In this document: piece after piece, positions 23,316-31,951 of the stretch
Position numbering within the stretch: the first letter of the stretch is position 1
Layout of the letters: the number at the start of each line of letters is the position of its first letter
DNA from: Ruminococcus sp.
Lineage (GTDB): Bacteria > Bacillota_I > Bacilli_A > RF39 > UBA660
Assembly (NCBI GenBank): GCA_023663235.1
Contig: JAMPHW010000001.1
Coordinates: 138,837-188,094, forward strand
Direction of reading: 5' to 3'
Length of the DNA: 49,258 nucleotides
Position numbers and translations under genes: made by a program
Notes under the pieces: generated by a model
The model's database searches: none
The model's input: only the letters and a program-made list of their open reading frames with translations
Told to the model about the DNA's origin: nothing

Positions 23316-24230
23316 ATGCAAGAATATAGACCTTATGAAGAACGTACACCAAGTGAACAATACAAAAATTTAATTCGTGAAATATTAGAAAATGGTGAGT
23401 GGACACCGTCAAGAATGGTTGACAATAATGGAAATGAAGTTAGAACTTGTACTTATATGGGAGCTACACCTATTCGTTTTAATATTTTAGAAAATGGAGC
23501 TCCAATAATTACAGAGAGGGATATTAGTAGTTTTTATAAATCGGCGATTGGAGAACTTTTTGCTTTTGTGAATGGTGCTAGAACACAAAAAGAATTAGAA
23601 GAGTTTGGTTGTAGATGGTGGAAAGCATGGGTTACTGAAAAGAAATGTGCTAAAAGAGGTTTAGAAACAGGAGATTTAGGACCTGGTTCTTATGGTGCAG
23701 CTTTTGCTGATTTTCCAATGCCTGATGGAGAAAGTTTTAATCAATTTAAAGAGATTGAGAAACAAATGCAAGAAAATCCAGAATTAAAAACACATTTTAT
23801 TAGTCCTTGGATACCTGAGTATACTATTAGAAATACTGACCATCAACAAAAAGTGGTTGTTTGTCCTTGTCATGGATGGATACATTTTAGAATTCTTGGA
23901 GATAAACTTAGTATGGTTATGTTTCAAAGATCTTGTGATGTATTAGTTGGTTGTGTTAGTAATTGGGCTCAATACTCAGCTTTACTTTTAGCTCAAGCAG
24001 AAGTTCTAGGATTACAACCTTATGAATTTATTCATATTATTTCTGATGCACATATTTATGAGAATCAATTACCTTGGGCTGAGGAAATTTTATCTAGAGA
24101 AAGTCAAGCATTTCCGACGTTAAAGTTAGTTAGAAAACATAAGAGTATAACAGATTATCGTAAGGATGACTTTGAGCTTAGTGACTATCATGCTGGGGAT
24201 CCTATAAAAGATATTCCTGTAGGAGTATAG
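23316..24230 (+). CDS. thyA: Thymidylate synthase
   Basis: 304 residues. The catalytic cysteine is Cys185 in CPCHG, followed by the phosphate-binding QRSCD at about 204-208 and DAHIYENQ near 250. Asn216 lies at the spacing of E. coli Asn177, which selects a uracil rather than a cytosine base, so dTMP synthesis fits better than dCMP hydroxymethylation. The sequence is divergent from classical ThyA (CPCH for PPCH, GCVSNWAQY for GLPFNIASY). AGGAGG sets the start at 23316. It is followed after two bases by a fused nucleotidyltransferase-deaminase-HIT gene, so they form an operon for pyrimidine nucleotides. Confidence 0.88.
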   Translation: MQEYRPYEERTPSEQYKNLIREILENGEWTPSRMVDNNGNEVRTCTYMGATPIRFNILENGAPIITERDISSFYKSAIGELFAFVNGARTQKELEEFGCRWWKAWVTEKKCAKRGLETGDLGPGSYGAAFADFPMPDGESFNQFKEIEKQMQENPELKTHFISPWIPEYTIRNTDHQQKVVVCPCHGWIHFRILGDKLSMVMFQRSCDVLVGCVSNWAQYSALLLAQAEVLGLQPYEFIHIISDAHIYENQLPWAEEILSRESQAFPTLKLVRKHKSITDYRKDDFELSDYHAGDPIKDIPVGV

Positions 24231-24232
24231 CT

Positions 24233-25681
24233 ATGTTAAATAATGAAACTTTAAATAAAATAAACCAAGCGAGAGCGGAAGGTAAAACTATTGGCTTAGT
24301 TCAAGGTTCATGGGATTTATTTCATTTAGGACATCTTAAATATATTAAAGAAGCTAGAAAGCAATGTGAATTTTTAATTGTTTCAATGGATAGTGATGAA
24401 AAAATAAAGAAACGTAAAGGGAGTAGTAGACCTATTATTCCAGAAGATGAGAGAAAAGCCTTTATTGAATTATTAGAGATTGCTGATGCAGTTGTGGTAA
24501 AGCAAATTGATGAACCTAAATGGAATTTAATAAAAACAGTTAAACCTGATGTTTTAATTGCCATAAAAGAAAATTATACAGATGAACAAGTGGGAAAGCT
24601 AGAAGAAATATGTGGAAGAGTTACCATACTTCCTAGACAATCTGAGAGTTCGACTTCTGACAAAATAAGAAAGATAATTATTGCTGAGCGCATGAGAAAT
24701 GTTGTTTCACATGTGGAAGATTTGAAAAGAGCTATTGAAGATTTTAAAGCAAGAATTAATTACAATGATAGTATGCCAGAAGAAGTAAAAATGCTTATTG
24801 AACATTTGAATGAAGCAACAGATTGGGTTGTACCTGTTTGTGTCGGATATTGTCATAATGGAAAATGGTACTTTGGAACTAATAAAGTTGATTTTAGTTT
24901 ATCTACTTTTGATATAGAAAATAGAACAGAACTATATTATTCAACTACGGAACATGCCGAAATAAATTTACTTAAGCAACTTGATGGTGTAGAAAAATTA
25001 AATGGTCCACTTTGGTTAACGCTTTTTCCTTGTGATAAGTGTTTAAAAACATTAATTGACAAGGGACTTAAAGAATTTTATTATTTGGAGGACCATCCTA
25101 ATCGTAATTGGAGTAAACGAGCTCATAATATGGTTAAAAAATATGGAATTAAAGCAATTAAATTAATACCTGATATGGAAAGAGATGATTTGCTTGCTAA
25201 TGATGAAGTTGTTAATATGAATTCATTTAACTTTATTTATCCACCTAATGCGCGACATCAAGAACAGTTAGATATCATGATGGATTTAGAAGGAAAAAAT
25301 GAAGATCCATTAGATCAAGCTTTTATAAATCAAGAAATAATAATAAATAGTGAATATTGGTATGTAACTCGGAATAAATTTCCTTATGAAGGAGCAGAGC
25401 AACATTTCTTAATTGTAGCTCAAAAACCAGTTTTAAGTATTGATGATATGCCAAAAGAAATGTGGGCAGATTTTATGGTCATATTTAATGAATTAAAGGA
25501 ATCTTATGGTATGTCTGGTGGTGGAATATGTATGAGGTTTGGTGATTGTGCTCTTTCAGGTGCTTCACTTAAACGTATTCATGCTCATGTAATTATGCCT
25601 AGAGATGAAGAAAAAGTGCGTTTTCCAGTTGGAGGCCATAAGGAACTTAAAAAAGGGTTGTATCTTCATAAGCCTGAATAA
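24233..25681 (+). CDS. Three-domain fusion: nucleotidyltransferase, CMP/dCMP deaminase-like, HIT
   Basis: 482 residues. Domain 1 (about 1-150) is a cytidylyltransferase-like fold with the HxGH motif at His31-His34 (DLFHLGHLKY) and a C-terminal SSTSDKIRK. Domain 2 (about 185-320) looks like a zinc deaminase: TEHAEINLLKQL gives H-A-E and LFPCDKCLKTL gives P-C-x2-C. Domain 3 (about 360-482) is HIT-like: HFLIVAQKP, then RIHAHVIMPRDE as the histidine triad, with Arg where the first His is usual. Cytidylyl transfer, deamination and nucleotide-phosphate hydrolysis in one chain, beside thyA, suggest a role in making or cleaning a pyrimidine nucleotide pool. The exact substrate cannot be told from sequence. 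Confidence 0.75.
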   Translation: MLNNETLNKINQARAEGKTIGLVQGSWDLFHLGHLKYIKEARKQCEFLIVSMDSDEKIKKRKGSSRPIIPEDERKAFIELLEIADAVVVKQIDEPKWNLIKTVKPDVLIAIKENYTDEQVGKLEEICGRVTILPRQSESSTSDKIRKIIIAERMRNVVSHVEDLKRAIEDFKARINYNDSMPEEVKMLIEHLNEATDWVVPVCVGYCHNGKWYFGTNKVDFSLSTFDIENRTELYYSTTEHAEINLLKQLDGVEKLNGPLWLTLFPCDKCLKTLIDKGLKEFYYLEDHPNRNWSKRAHNMVKKYGIKAIKLIPDMERDDLLANDEVVNMNSFNFIYPPNARHQEQLDIMMDLEGKNEDPLDQAFINQEIIINSEYWYVTRNKFPYEGAEQHFLIVAQKPVLSIDDMPKEMWADFMVIFNELKESYGMSGGGICMRFGDCALSGASLKRIHAHVIMPRDEEKVRFPVGGHKELKKGLYLHKPE

Positions 25682-25702
25682 AAAGAGCTATAATGCTCTT
25701 TT

Positions 25703-26428
25703 TTATTTTGATATATTTTTTATTTCACTTCTAGGAATTATTCTAACTTTAATTTTATCCATACCTAGCAATTTATATTTTACAAGTCTGTGTAGTCCAT
25801 CAAGTATAACTAGTCTTCCTTTATTTTCCATGACATCGATTGGGTAAGAAATGTCAGATGCCATAATTCTATCATATTGTTCTTTATATTTTTCAGGATT
25901 ATTTATAACATCAATAGGTTTTAAAGTATACCATTCATTGTTCCAGTTCCAAAAAGGGATATTAAAATGCCACTCTAATTCTTTAATGTTTATTTCTTTA
26001 GTTGGATAATCTAATTTCCACACATCTTCTTCATCCCAATCAAATTCAAATCCATATTTTAAAACACTTTCAGGGATATATTGTTTGTCATTCATTTCCC
26101 AACTTTTGAAATATATACATTCAAGATTATCATTAAATTTAATTTCATAAATGCCATCATAATTAGTATCATTTTGAGAAAGCTGCCATTCGGCTATAAC
26201 TGTATTACCATCAATTGCTAGCACTTTTATATTGATGCTTTTAATATTTTCTTCTTTAACATGTTGCCATTCTTTTTTTATTTCTTCTAAAGTAGTGTAT
26301 GGTTTCATAAAAGGTGTTTCTTGATAAAAAGTTGTATGTTTAAATAATGATATAGCCTTTTCAATATCTTTATTAAACCAATATTCTTTTAATTTGTTTA
26401 ACCATGCATATATAAATTGTTTATTCAT
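25703..26428 (-). CDS. SnoaL-like domain fused to a ParB/sulfiredoxin-like domain
   Basis: 241 residues. The N-terminal half (about 5-125) has the length and pattern of a SnoaL/NTF2-like domain (WLNKLKEYWFNKDIEKAISLF, AIDGNTVIAEWQLSQ). The C-terminal part (about 165-235) resembles the ParB-like nuclease/sulfiredoxin fold: DVINNPEKYKEQYDRIMA, then LVILDGLHRLVKYKLLGMDK, where the G-x-H-R motif is the phosphate-binding signature. It follows the Qng1-like gene at 13 bases on the same strand, so they are an operon. The ParB-like half could bind a nucleotide. Assignments are from motifs only. Confidence 0.6.
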   Translation of the reverse strand: MNKQFIYAWLNKLKEYWFNKDIEKAISLFKHTTFYQETPFMKPYTTLEEIKKEWQHVKEENIKSINIKVLAIDGNTVIAEWQLSQNDTNYDGIYEIKFNDNLECIYFKSWEMNDKQYIPESVLKYGFEFDWDEEDVWKLDYPTKEINIKELEWHFNIPFWNWNNEWYTLKPIDVINNPEKYKEQYDRIMASDISYPIDVMENKGRLVILDGLHRLVKYKLLGMDKIKVRIIPRSEIKNISK

Positions 26429-26441
26429 AATTAGCTCCTTT

Positions 26442-27374
26442 TTAATAATTAGTATTTCTAGTTAAATGGTAGGGTTTAAGGACTAGAGATTTATCACTTT
26501 TTTTCATAAATAGAAAATCGTTAATATCAATGCGATTAAATCTATTTTTTAACAATCTATTTATTATATTTATGACTGTTATCATATTGGCACGAATTTC
26601 AATTTCATATTCAGAGTTAACTGGTAATTCAATTTGACTATCTACTAATTGTGCTAATTCTTCATCATAGTTTAAGATGCCTAAACTTCTTAAAACTTGA
26701 GGGATTTTATAATCAGCACAACCTATTAAATGACTATAATCGACTCTTATTTGTTCTTTTATTTCTCTGATATGAAGAATATCAGAGGTCAAAAGTTGAG
26801 CTAATTTATAGAAATATATTGGTTCTCCATTATATAGTCGTTCATCTTTAAAGTTAGGGAAATATCTTATTATTAAATTGAATAATTCTATATCAGTTGT
26901 GATTTCTTTTATATATTTATAGAAATTACTATTCATTTTTTCATTAACAGTTCTGCTTACTTCTTTTATTATATTTAATCTTTCTTGGAAGAGAGGAATC
27001 TTTATATTTCCTTTTAAAATACTTGCAAATTCATCTTCACTAATAGTTTGGAAATCAAAGGTTTTGTTAATTTTAACATAATTTAGTAAAGCAAACAATA
27101 GAGCGATAGAACCATCTAATTGTTTATTATTAGCACCTATAGTCCATTTAGGATTTCCCCAAAAAGAAAAGTCAATGGCTTCATATACTAATAAAAAATT
27201 TATGATTGTTTCAACTGGCAAATCTAATAAACCAAAGGGAGAGGAAGATAGCCAATGTTCCATTTTTATGTCATCAATATTTTTTACTAGTTCTTTTATT
27301 TTTTCAACATTTATTGATACATGTTTTGAGTTTGCGCTGACATATTCGCAACTTGTTGTAATTTTTTCTAACAT
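26442..27374 (-). CDS. Queuosine 5'-phosphate N-glycosylase/hydrolase-like (Qng1, DUF2419)
   Basis: 310 residues, matching the queuosine salvage family from end to end. FSFWGNPKW lies near residue 67, LDGSIALLFALLNY near 85, IPLFQERLNIIKEV near 128, YFPNFKDERLYNGEPIYFYK near 175, KLAQLLTSDI, GCADYKIPQVLRSLGILNYD near 220, and EIEIRANMITVINIINRL near 265. These enzymes release queuine base from queuosine (5'-phosphate) so it can be reused for tRNA modification. The family is best known in eukaryotes and also occurs in scattered bacteria. It is the first gene of the operon with the SnoaL/ParB-like gene. No other queuosine gene lies nearby. Confidence 0.85.
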   Translation of the reverse strand: MLEKITTSCEYVSANSKHVSINVEKIKELVKNIDDIKMEHWLSSSPFGLLDLPVETIINFLLVYEAIDFSFWGNPKWTIGANNKQLDGSIALLFALLNYVKINKTFDFQTISEDEFASILKGNIKIPLFQERLNIIKEVSRTVNEKMNSNFYKYIKEITTDIELFNLIIRYFPNFKDERLYNGEPIYFYKLAQLLTSDILHIREIKEQIRVDYSHLIGCADYKIPQVLRSLGILNYDEELAQLVDSQIELPVNSEYEIEIRANMITVINIINRLLKNRFNRIDINDFLFMKKSDKSLVLKPYHLTRNTNY

Positions 27375-27419
27375 AATAATACTCCTATGTATTTATTTTA
27401 CCATAATTTCTTATGCTTT

Positions 27420-28313
27420 TTAAGAATTTTTATTTAAAATTAAATCGATAAAAGAACGAGTAGCAAAGGAAGGAATACTTTTCTTTAAAGTTACAATACC
27501 AATTTCACGTGATGGGATTTCAGGTTTTACTTTAAGAGGAAAGAGTTCGTTGTTTTTTATTTCTGTTTTTATAAATTCTTTAGTTAAATATCCTAAACCA
27601 AGTCCTATTTTGGTTAAGTTTTTAACTAAGCTGAAACTTACAACATCGTATTTAGGTGTAATATTTATATTGTTTGCTGATAAGTATTCGTTTAAAAATT
27701 TACGAGTATTAGATGGCAGTTTTTGAAAAATAAAATCTTTTGTTAATAAATCTTGGATATTGTGGTCTTTTTTGATTAAACTTTTATATTTAGGTCCGAC
27801 TGCTATGATATCATGAACTTCCTTAAATGGGATTATTTTTAAGTCGGGATGATTGGTTGTTGGTAAATTTAATATTAATAAATCTACAGTTCCATTTCTT
27901 AGAAGTTTAATTAAATCTTCTGTTAAATGATTGGTTATAGAAATATTTATATTTGGATAAGTAGTAGTATACTCTTTAAGATATGGAAGTAGGATATGTT
28001 CAGTCACAGTTGTACTTGCACCGATTTTTAAAGTGCCATCTTGAAGAAACATTAAATCTTTAAATTTATTTTCACCATTCTTAATATAGGTTATTCCTTC
28101 TTCTATATAAGTATATAGCACTTTAGCTTCTTCGGTTAGGGTTACACCTTTTTTAGTACGGATAAATAGGGTTGCTCCAATATTCGATTCTAGAGTTTTA
28201 ATGCTTTGAGTTACTGCAGGTTGAGATATATATAGTTCTTCGGCAGCTTTTGTGATATTTTGATATTTAGCTACAATATAAAATGTGTAGTATAAGTTTA
28301 AATCTATATTCAT
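27420..28313 (-). CDS. LysR-family transcriptional regulator
   Basis: 297 residues with an N-terminal winged helix (LYYTFYIVAKYQNITKAAEE and YISQPAVTQSIKTLESNIG, residues 5-45) and a periplasmic-binding-like effector domain (about 90-295). It is transcribed away from the nitrilase-CoaB pair across an 87-base gap (28314-28400), the usual layout for a LysR protein and its target. By that rule it would control CoA-related salvage. The ribosome site AAGGAGG supports the start. Confidence 0.93.
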   Translation of the reverse strand: MNIDLNLYYTFYIVAKYQNITKAAEELYISQPAVTQSIKTLESNIGATLFIRTKKGVTLTEEAKVLYTYIEEGITYIKNGENKFKDLMFLQDGTLKIGASTTVTEHILLPYLKEYTTTYPNINISITNHLTEDLIKLLRNGTVDLLILNLPTTNHPDLKIIPFKEVHDIIAVGPKYKSLIKKDHNIQDLLTKDFIFQKLPSNTRKFLNEYLSANNINITPKYDVVSFSLVKNLTKIGLGLGYLTKEFIKTEIKNNELFPLKVKPEIPSREIGIVTLKKSIPSFATRSFIDLILNKNS

Positions 28314-28400
28314 AAGTCCTCCTTATAATAAGCATAAGAAATATATATTTTAATTATAATAAATTTTGGTATAAAATACAATTGAAAGGAGGTAAAATAT

Positions 28401-29249
28401 ATGGATTATTTAAAAGTGTTAGGGTTACAGTTAAAAGTGGAGTTAGATTGTGATAGTAAAGATGAATTTTTAATAAGGACTCCCGAACTTAATGAGCAAA
28501 TGGAAAGTGTAAAAGAGATTATTTCACTTAAAAATCCTGATGTAATTATTTTGCCAGAAATGTGTTATTTGGACAGTATGAGTTCATATTATGGAGATCT
28601 TTCTAAAGACAAATTAGTTATTGCAGGAAGTATATATGATAGTGGTGTTAACAAAACTATAGTATATAACGGAAATAAAAGATATGAAATACCTAAGTGT
28701 AATGCTAGCGGAGCAGAACCAATGGTTAGATTTATAGATAAGTGTAGTCCTCAAGATTTTTTGAAATATAAGCTTGATGAACATACTTTTATGCTTGGTG
28801 ATAAAAAATTAATTGTACTTAATTGTATGGAATATTATCAAAATGCTTATTATATTGCAAGAGAAGCTCCAGGTTTATTTGGTATTGTCTGTATTTGTTC
28901 TAATAATAATCCGAAAGTATTTTTAGAAGAAAGTAGAGTTATACATAATCATGTGGAAGATATTTATACATTTATGATAAATTCAGTATCTAATTATCAA
29001 GGGAAACCTTATGGAAAAGGAGAAAGCTATATTTATGGTCCTATTCAGGGGCATGAAAAAGAATGGCTTTTAAAAGAAGGCGTAATGATGGATGATCATG
29101 CTTGTTCTATTTTGAAACTAGGGGAAAGTTCTGAATATTTTTACGGTGAATTTAGGCAAGGATTTTCGAGATTCGGCAGAAGTGATGAGTATTTAAACAA
29201 TCCACGAGGTGTGGAAGTTGGAACGGTAAGAAAGAGGGAATTGAAATGA
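28401..29249 (+). CDS. Nitrilase-superfamily (carbon-nitrogen) hydrolase
   Basis: 282 residues. The Glu-Lys-Cys triad is visible as Glu53 (DVIILPEMC), Lys99 (YEIPKCNAS) and Cys142 (LIVLNCMEYY). Family members hydrolyse C-N bonds in nitriles, amides and carbamoyl groups. The ATG of coaB lies within its last codons (ATGA, 4-base overlap), so the two are made together. Because one branch of the superfamily (vanin) cleaves pantetheine to pantothenate, and CoaB acts on phosphopantothenate, a pantetheine or pantothenamide substrate is a reasonable guess, not a demonstrated one. AGGAGG precedes the start. Confidence 0.75.
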   Translation: MDYLKVLGLQLKVELDCDSKDEFLIRTPELNEQMESVKEIISLKNPDVIILPEMCYLDSMSSYYGDLSKDKLVIAGSIYDSGVNKTIVYNGNKRYEIPKCNASGAEPMVRFIDKCSPQDFLKYKLDEHTFMLGDKKLIVLNCMEYYQNAYYIAREAPGLFGIVCICSNNNPKVFLEESRVIHNHVEDIYTFMINSVSNYQGKPYGKGESYIYGPIQGHEKEWLLKEGVMMDDHACSILKLGESSEYFYGEFRQGFSRFGRSDEYLNNPRGVEVGTVRKRELK

Positions 29250-30013
29250 AGAAAAATATAATTATAACATCAGGTCCTACTAATGAGAGGCTTGATGCAG
29301 TTATGAAAATAACCAATATGTCAACAGGAGCACTTGGGGCTACTATTGCTAAAGATTTTATTGTTAATAAAGAAGGAGATATTAACAAAATATATTATTT
29401 ATCAACTAAGTTATCTAGAAAACCAATAGTAGAATCAAGCAAGCTCGAATATGTTACAGTAGAATCGACTGATAATCTATTAAATGCACTCAGAGAAATT
29501 TTAACTAGTGAAAAGATAGATGCTGTTATTCATAGTGCAGCAGTTGGTGATTATAAAGGTGAGTATAGTATTACAGCTTCAATGCTTGCCTCACAAATTG
29601 CGGAGTATGCTCATAAAAACAGGGTTCCATTAGATGAACTTAAAAAAGGTATTTTAGAAATTATTAGAAAGCCAGAAGTGGTTGTTAGTGATGAGCACAA
29701 GATTTCATCATATGAACCTGATTTAATGTTCAAATTGGCACTTACACCTAAAGTTATTGGAGAGATTAAAAGATTATCACCTGATACAGATTTATTTGGC
29801 TTTAAACTTTTAGATGGAGTATCTAGAGAAGAACTTATAGAAGTGGCATCTAGACTTAGAGCTAAAAATCAAGCTAAATATATAATAGCTAATGATTTAT
29901 CACAGATAGGAAATGGTAAGCATCCAGCATATTTTGTTGGTGAAAATGGAGTAGATTATACATGTGAAACCAAAGATGATATAGCTAGAACTTTAAGAAA
30001 AATAATATTTTAA
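29246..30013 (+). CDS. coaB: Phosphopantothenate-cysteine ligase (monofunctional CoaB)
   Basis: 255 residues, the stand-alone CoaB type of streptococci and enterococci, not the usual CoaBC fusion. Signature parts are IIITSGPTNERLD at the N-terminus, NMSTGALGATIAKDF as the nucleotide loop, VIHSAAVGDYKGEY near residue 95, FGFKLLDGVSREEL near 190, and IIANDLSQIGNGKHPAY near 215. It couples CTP- or ATP-activated 4'-phosphopantothenate to cysteine in CoA synthesis. A separate coaC must exist elsewhere. It overlaps the nitrilase gene by four bases. Confidence 0.9.
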   Translation: MKKNIIITSGPTNERLDAVMKITNMSTGALGATIAKDFIVNKEGDINKIYYLSTKLSRKPIVESSKLEYVTVESTDNLLNALREILTSEKIDAVIHSAAVGDYKGEYSITASMLASQIAEYAHKNRVPLDELKKGILEIIRKPEVVVSDEHKISSYEPDLMFKLALTPKVIGEIKRLSPDTDLFGFKLLDGVSREELIEVASRLRAKNQAKYIIANDLSQIGNGKHPAYFVGENGVDYTCETKDDIARTLRKIIF

Positions 30014-30178
30014 AAAATATTGTTTTTTTGTTGTTTTATAGGTTTTAATATTCTTAAAGAAATAAAATATGATTTTTGATTAATGATTATTATTGATATT
30101 TATGATTAAATTTAATTTGATTACTATATAATTTTTAGTAAATATAGTATAATATATCTAATAATGATGGAGGTTTTT

Positions 30179-31114
30179 ATGAAAGTTTTATTATTTACTC
30201 ATAAAAGCGATATAGATGGTATGGGAAATGTTGTTTTAGCTAAACTAGCATTTGATGAAGTAGAATATGTATTATGCGAAACATTTAATCTTCAAGATGA
30301 GGTATCAAAATTTTATGATAATGGAAGTATTTATAATTATGATAGAATTTTTGTTACAGATTTATGGTTAGAAGAACCAACTCTTAGTAGAGTAGCTAAT
30401 GATGAAAAACTAAATCAGAAGTTCTTGATTTTTGATCATCATAAATCAGCTTTAGAAGGAAATTTTAATAAATATTCCTTTGCAACGATAAAAGTATCTG
30501 ATGAAAAAGGACTTTGTAGTGGAACTAGTCTATTTTATGAGTATCTTGTATCTAATGGCTTATTAAGTTCTAATAATGAAGTTATCGAGATATTTTCTGA
30601 ATTAACTAGAAAATATGATACGTGGGAATGGAAGACAAGATATAATGATGAAATGCCACATGAATTAACTTTATTGTTTGATTCTGTTGGTTGTGAAGGA
30701 TATATAGAATTAATGTATCAAAAGCTAAAGGAAGAAAAAATTGATAATTTCAGTGAGTTAGAAAGAATGTTAATTAAAAATAAAATTAATCAGGTTCAAG
30801 AAAAACTTTCTAATTATGCTAAAAAAATTTATTATAAAGAAGTTTTAGGCTTGAAAGCAGGAATAGTATTTATTGATTATGAGTATAGGAATGATTTAGC
30901 AGAATATTTTAGACAAAATGATTTTGATATGGATTTTGTTATGCTTGTTGCTTTAGATTATGGAACTATTTCGTATCGTAATATTAAGGATAATGTTAAT
31001 GTTAGAGTTATAGCAGAAGCGATGGGTGGAAAAGGGCATGATAAAGCAGCTAGTAGTCCGATTAGTGAAGATCAAAAGAAAGAATTAATTGATATTTTAT
31101 TAAAAGAGAAGTAA
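30179..31114 (+). CDS. DHH-family phosphoesterase
   Basis: 311 residues from ATG 30179, chosen because GGAGG (30169-30173) precedes it; an in-frame ATG at 30164 has none. The DHH domain has HKSDIDGMGN (motif I), FVTDLWLE (II) and FLIFDHHKSALEG (DHH motif, about residue 86-93). The C-terminal DHHA1-like part has DYEYRNDLAEYF and GGKGHDKAASSP. Such proteins degrade nanoRNA, cyclic dinucleotides or pAp. The short length without GGDEF, PAS or CBS domains is nearest to NrnA/NrnB-like exonucleases; NrnB-like is my guess. A T-rich AT-stem precedes it and a terminator follows. Confidence 0.8.
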   Translation: MKVLLFTHKSDIDGMGNVVLAKLAFDEVEYVLCETFNLQDEVSKFYDNGSIYNYDRIFVTDLWLEEPTLSRVANDEKLNQKFLIFDHHKSALEGNFNKYSFATIKVSDEKGLCSGTSLFYEYLVSNGLLSSNNEVIEIFSELTRKYDTWEWKTRYNDEMPHELTLLFDSVGCEGYIELMYQKLKEEKIDNFSELERMLIKNKINQVQEKLSNYAKKIYYKEVLGLKAGIVFIDYEYRNDLAEYFRQNDFDMDFVMLVALDYGTISYRNIKDNVNVRVIAEAMGGKGHDKAASSPISEDQKKELIDILLKEK

Positions 31115-31119
31115 ATAAA

Positions 31120-31148
31120 AAACTTGCAATAATATTGTAAGTTTTTTT
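31120..31148. terminator. Bidirectional terminator
   Basis: AAACTTGCAAT (31120-31130) pairs with ATTGTAAGTTT (31134-31144) through one G-U pair, with T and A runs on either side; it lies between convergent genes. Confidence 0.75.
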
Positions 31149-31157
31149 GTTATAACT

Positions 31158-31937
31158 TTAAATATCAAAGTCTAGTATAATTGGCAAATGATCTGAAACA
31201 TTAGAATTAATTACTTTAAAATCATTCACTTTAACTTTGTTATTTATGAATATATAATCACAAACTAAATCACCTTTATCAAGACCATCATCAAATGTAG
31301 GTCTAGTTGTTTTTATATCGAACTTGTTAATTAAGTTAATCATTTTTTCATTAATTATTTGAATGCTCTCTGTATTAGGTAACAAATTAAAGTCACCAGC
31401 GACTATACATGGAATATCATTTCTAACTTTTGACAAAAGAAATTTGGATTGATTTATAGTTCTATCATCACCAGTTTTATTTTCGTTCCAAATACCATGT
31501 ACACAAATTATTTGGAGTTCTTTACCATTTATATTTATAATTGAGTCAATGATAGCGCGAGGATGATCATCTTTTTTTAAATTCGTTACATCGCTAAATT
31601 CCTCATAATTTTTATAGTAAAAACAATTGCTAGATTTTACAAAAGGATGACAGGATAATATTTCATTTCCTTGTTCTGTAAAACCTCCAAAGTCTTTAGT
31701 GATAATTCCATTTTTTTCATGATGATTAGCTATCCATAAAGGGCCAAAAAAGTTATATTTATAGTTTGTTTTAAGTTTAATAGTATTACTATTGTTATAT
31801 TTATCAAATACCGTTTTATCTATTCCTCTCATAACTTCTTGAATAGTTACAATATCATATTTTTCTTTTGAAATTAAATCTATAACTTGTTTGTTATTAT
31901 CGATTTTTATGCCAATGTTTAAATTTAAAAGTTTCAT
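31158..31937 (-). CDS. Endonuclease/exonuclease/phosphatase-family protein
   Basis: 259 residues with the ordered motifs of the metal-dependent EEP fold: LLNLNIG (N-terminal Asn), IVTIQEVMRGID (catalytic Glu), IICVHGIWN (His), IVAGDFNLLPN (Asp/Asn), DYIFIN, and NVSDHLPIILD (final Asp-His). Members include DNA repair nucleases, sphingomyelinases and inositol phosphatases. There is no signal peptide, so an intracellular nuclease or phosphatase is most likely. It follows the unknown 211-residue gene at 14 bases on the same strand. Confidence 0.85.
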   Translation of the reverse strand: MKLLNLNIGIKIDNNKQVIDLISKEKYDIVTIQEVMRGIDKTVFDKYNNSNTIKLKTNYKYNFFGPLWIANHHEKNGIITKDFGGFTEQGNEILSCHPFVKSSNCFYYKNYEEFSDVTNLKKDDHPRAIIDSIININGKELQIICVHGIWNENKTGDDRTINQSKFLLSKVRNDIPCIVAGDFNLLPNTESIQIINEKMINLINKFDIKTTRPTFDDGLDKGDLVCDYIFINNKVKVNDFKVINSNVSDHLPIILDFDI

Positions 31938-31951
31938 AATATTTCTTTCCT

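Noticed and set aside
23163-23360. 65-residue minus-strand frame between the pentapeptide gene and thyA
   Set aside because: Hydrophobic, but no ribosome site before any start, and it overlaps thyA.
23316-24230. dCMP hydroxymethylase rather than thymidylate synthase
   Set aside because: The residue at the position of E. coli Asn177 is Asn, not the Asp of hydroxymethylases.
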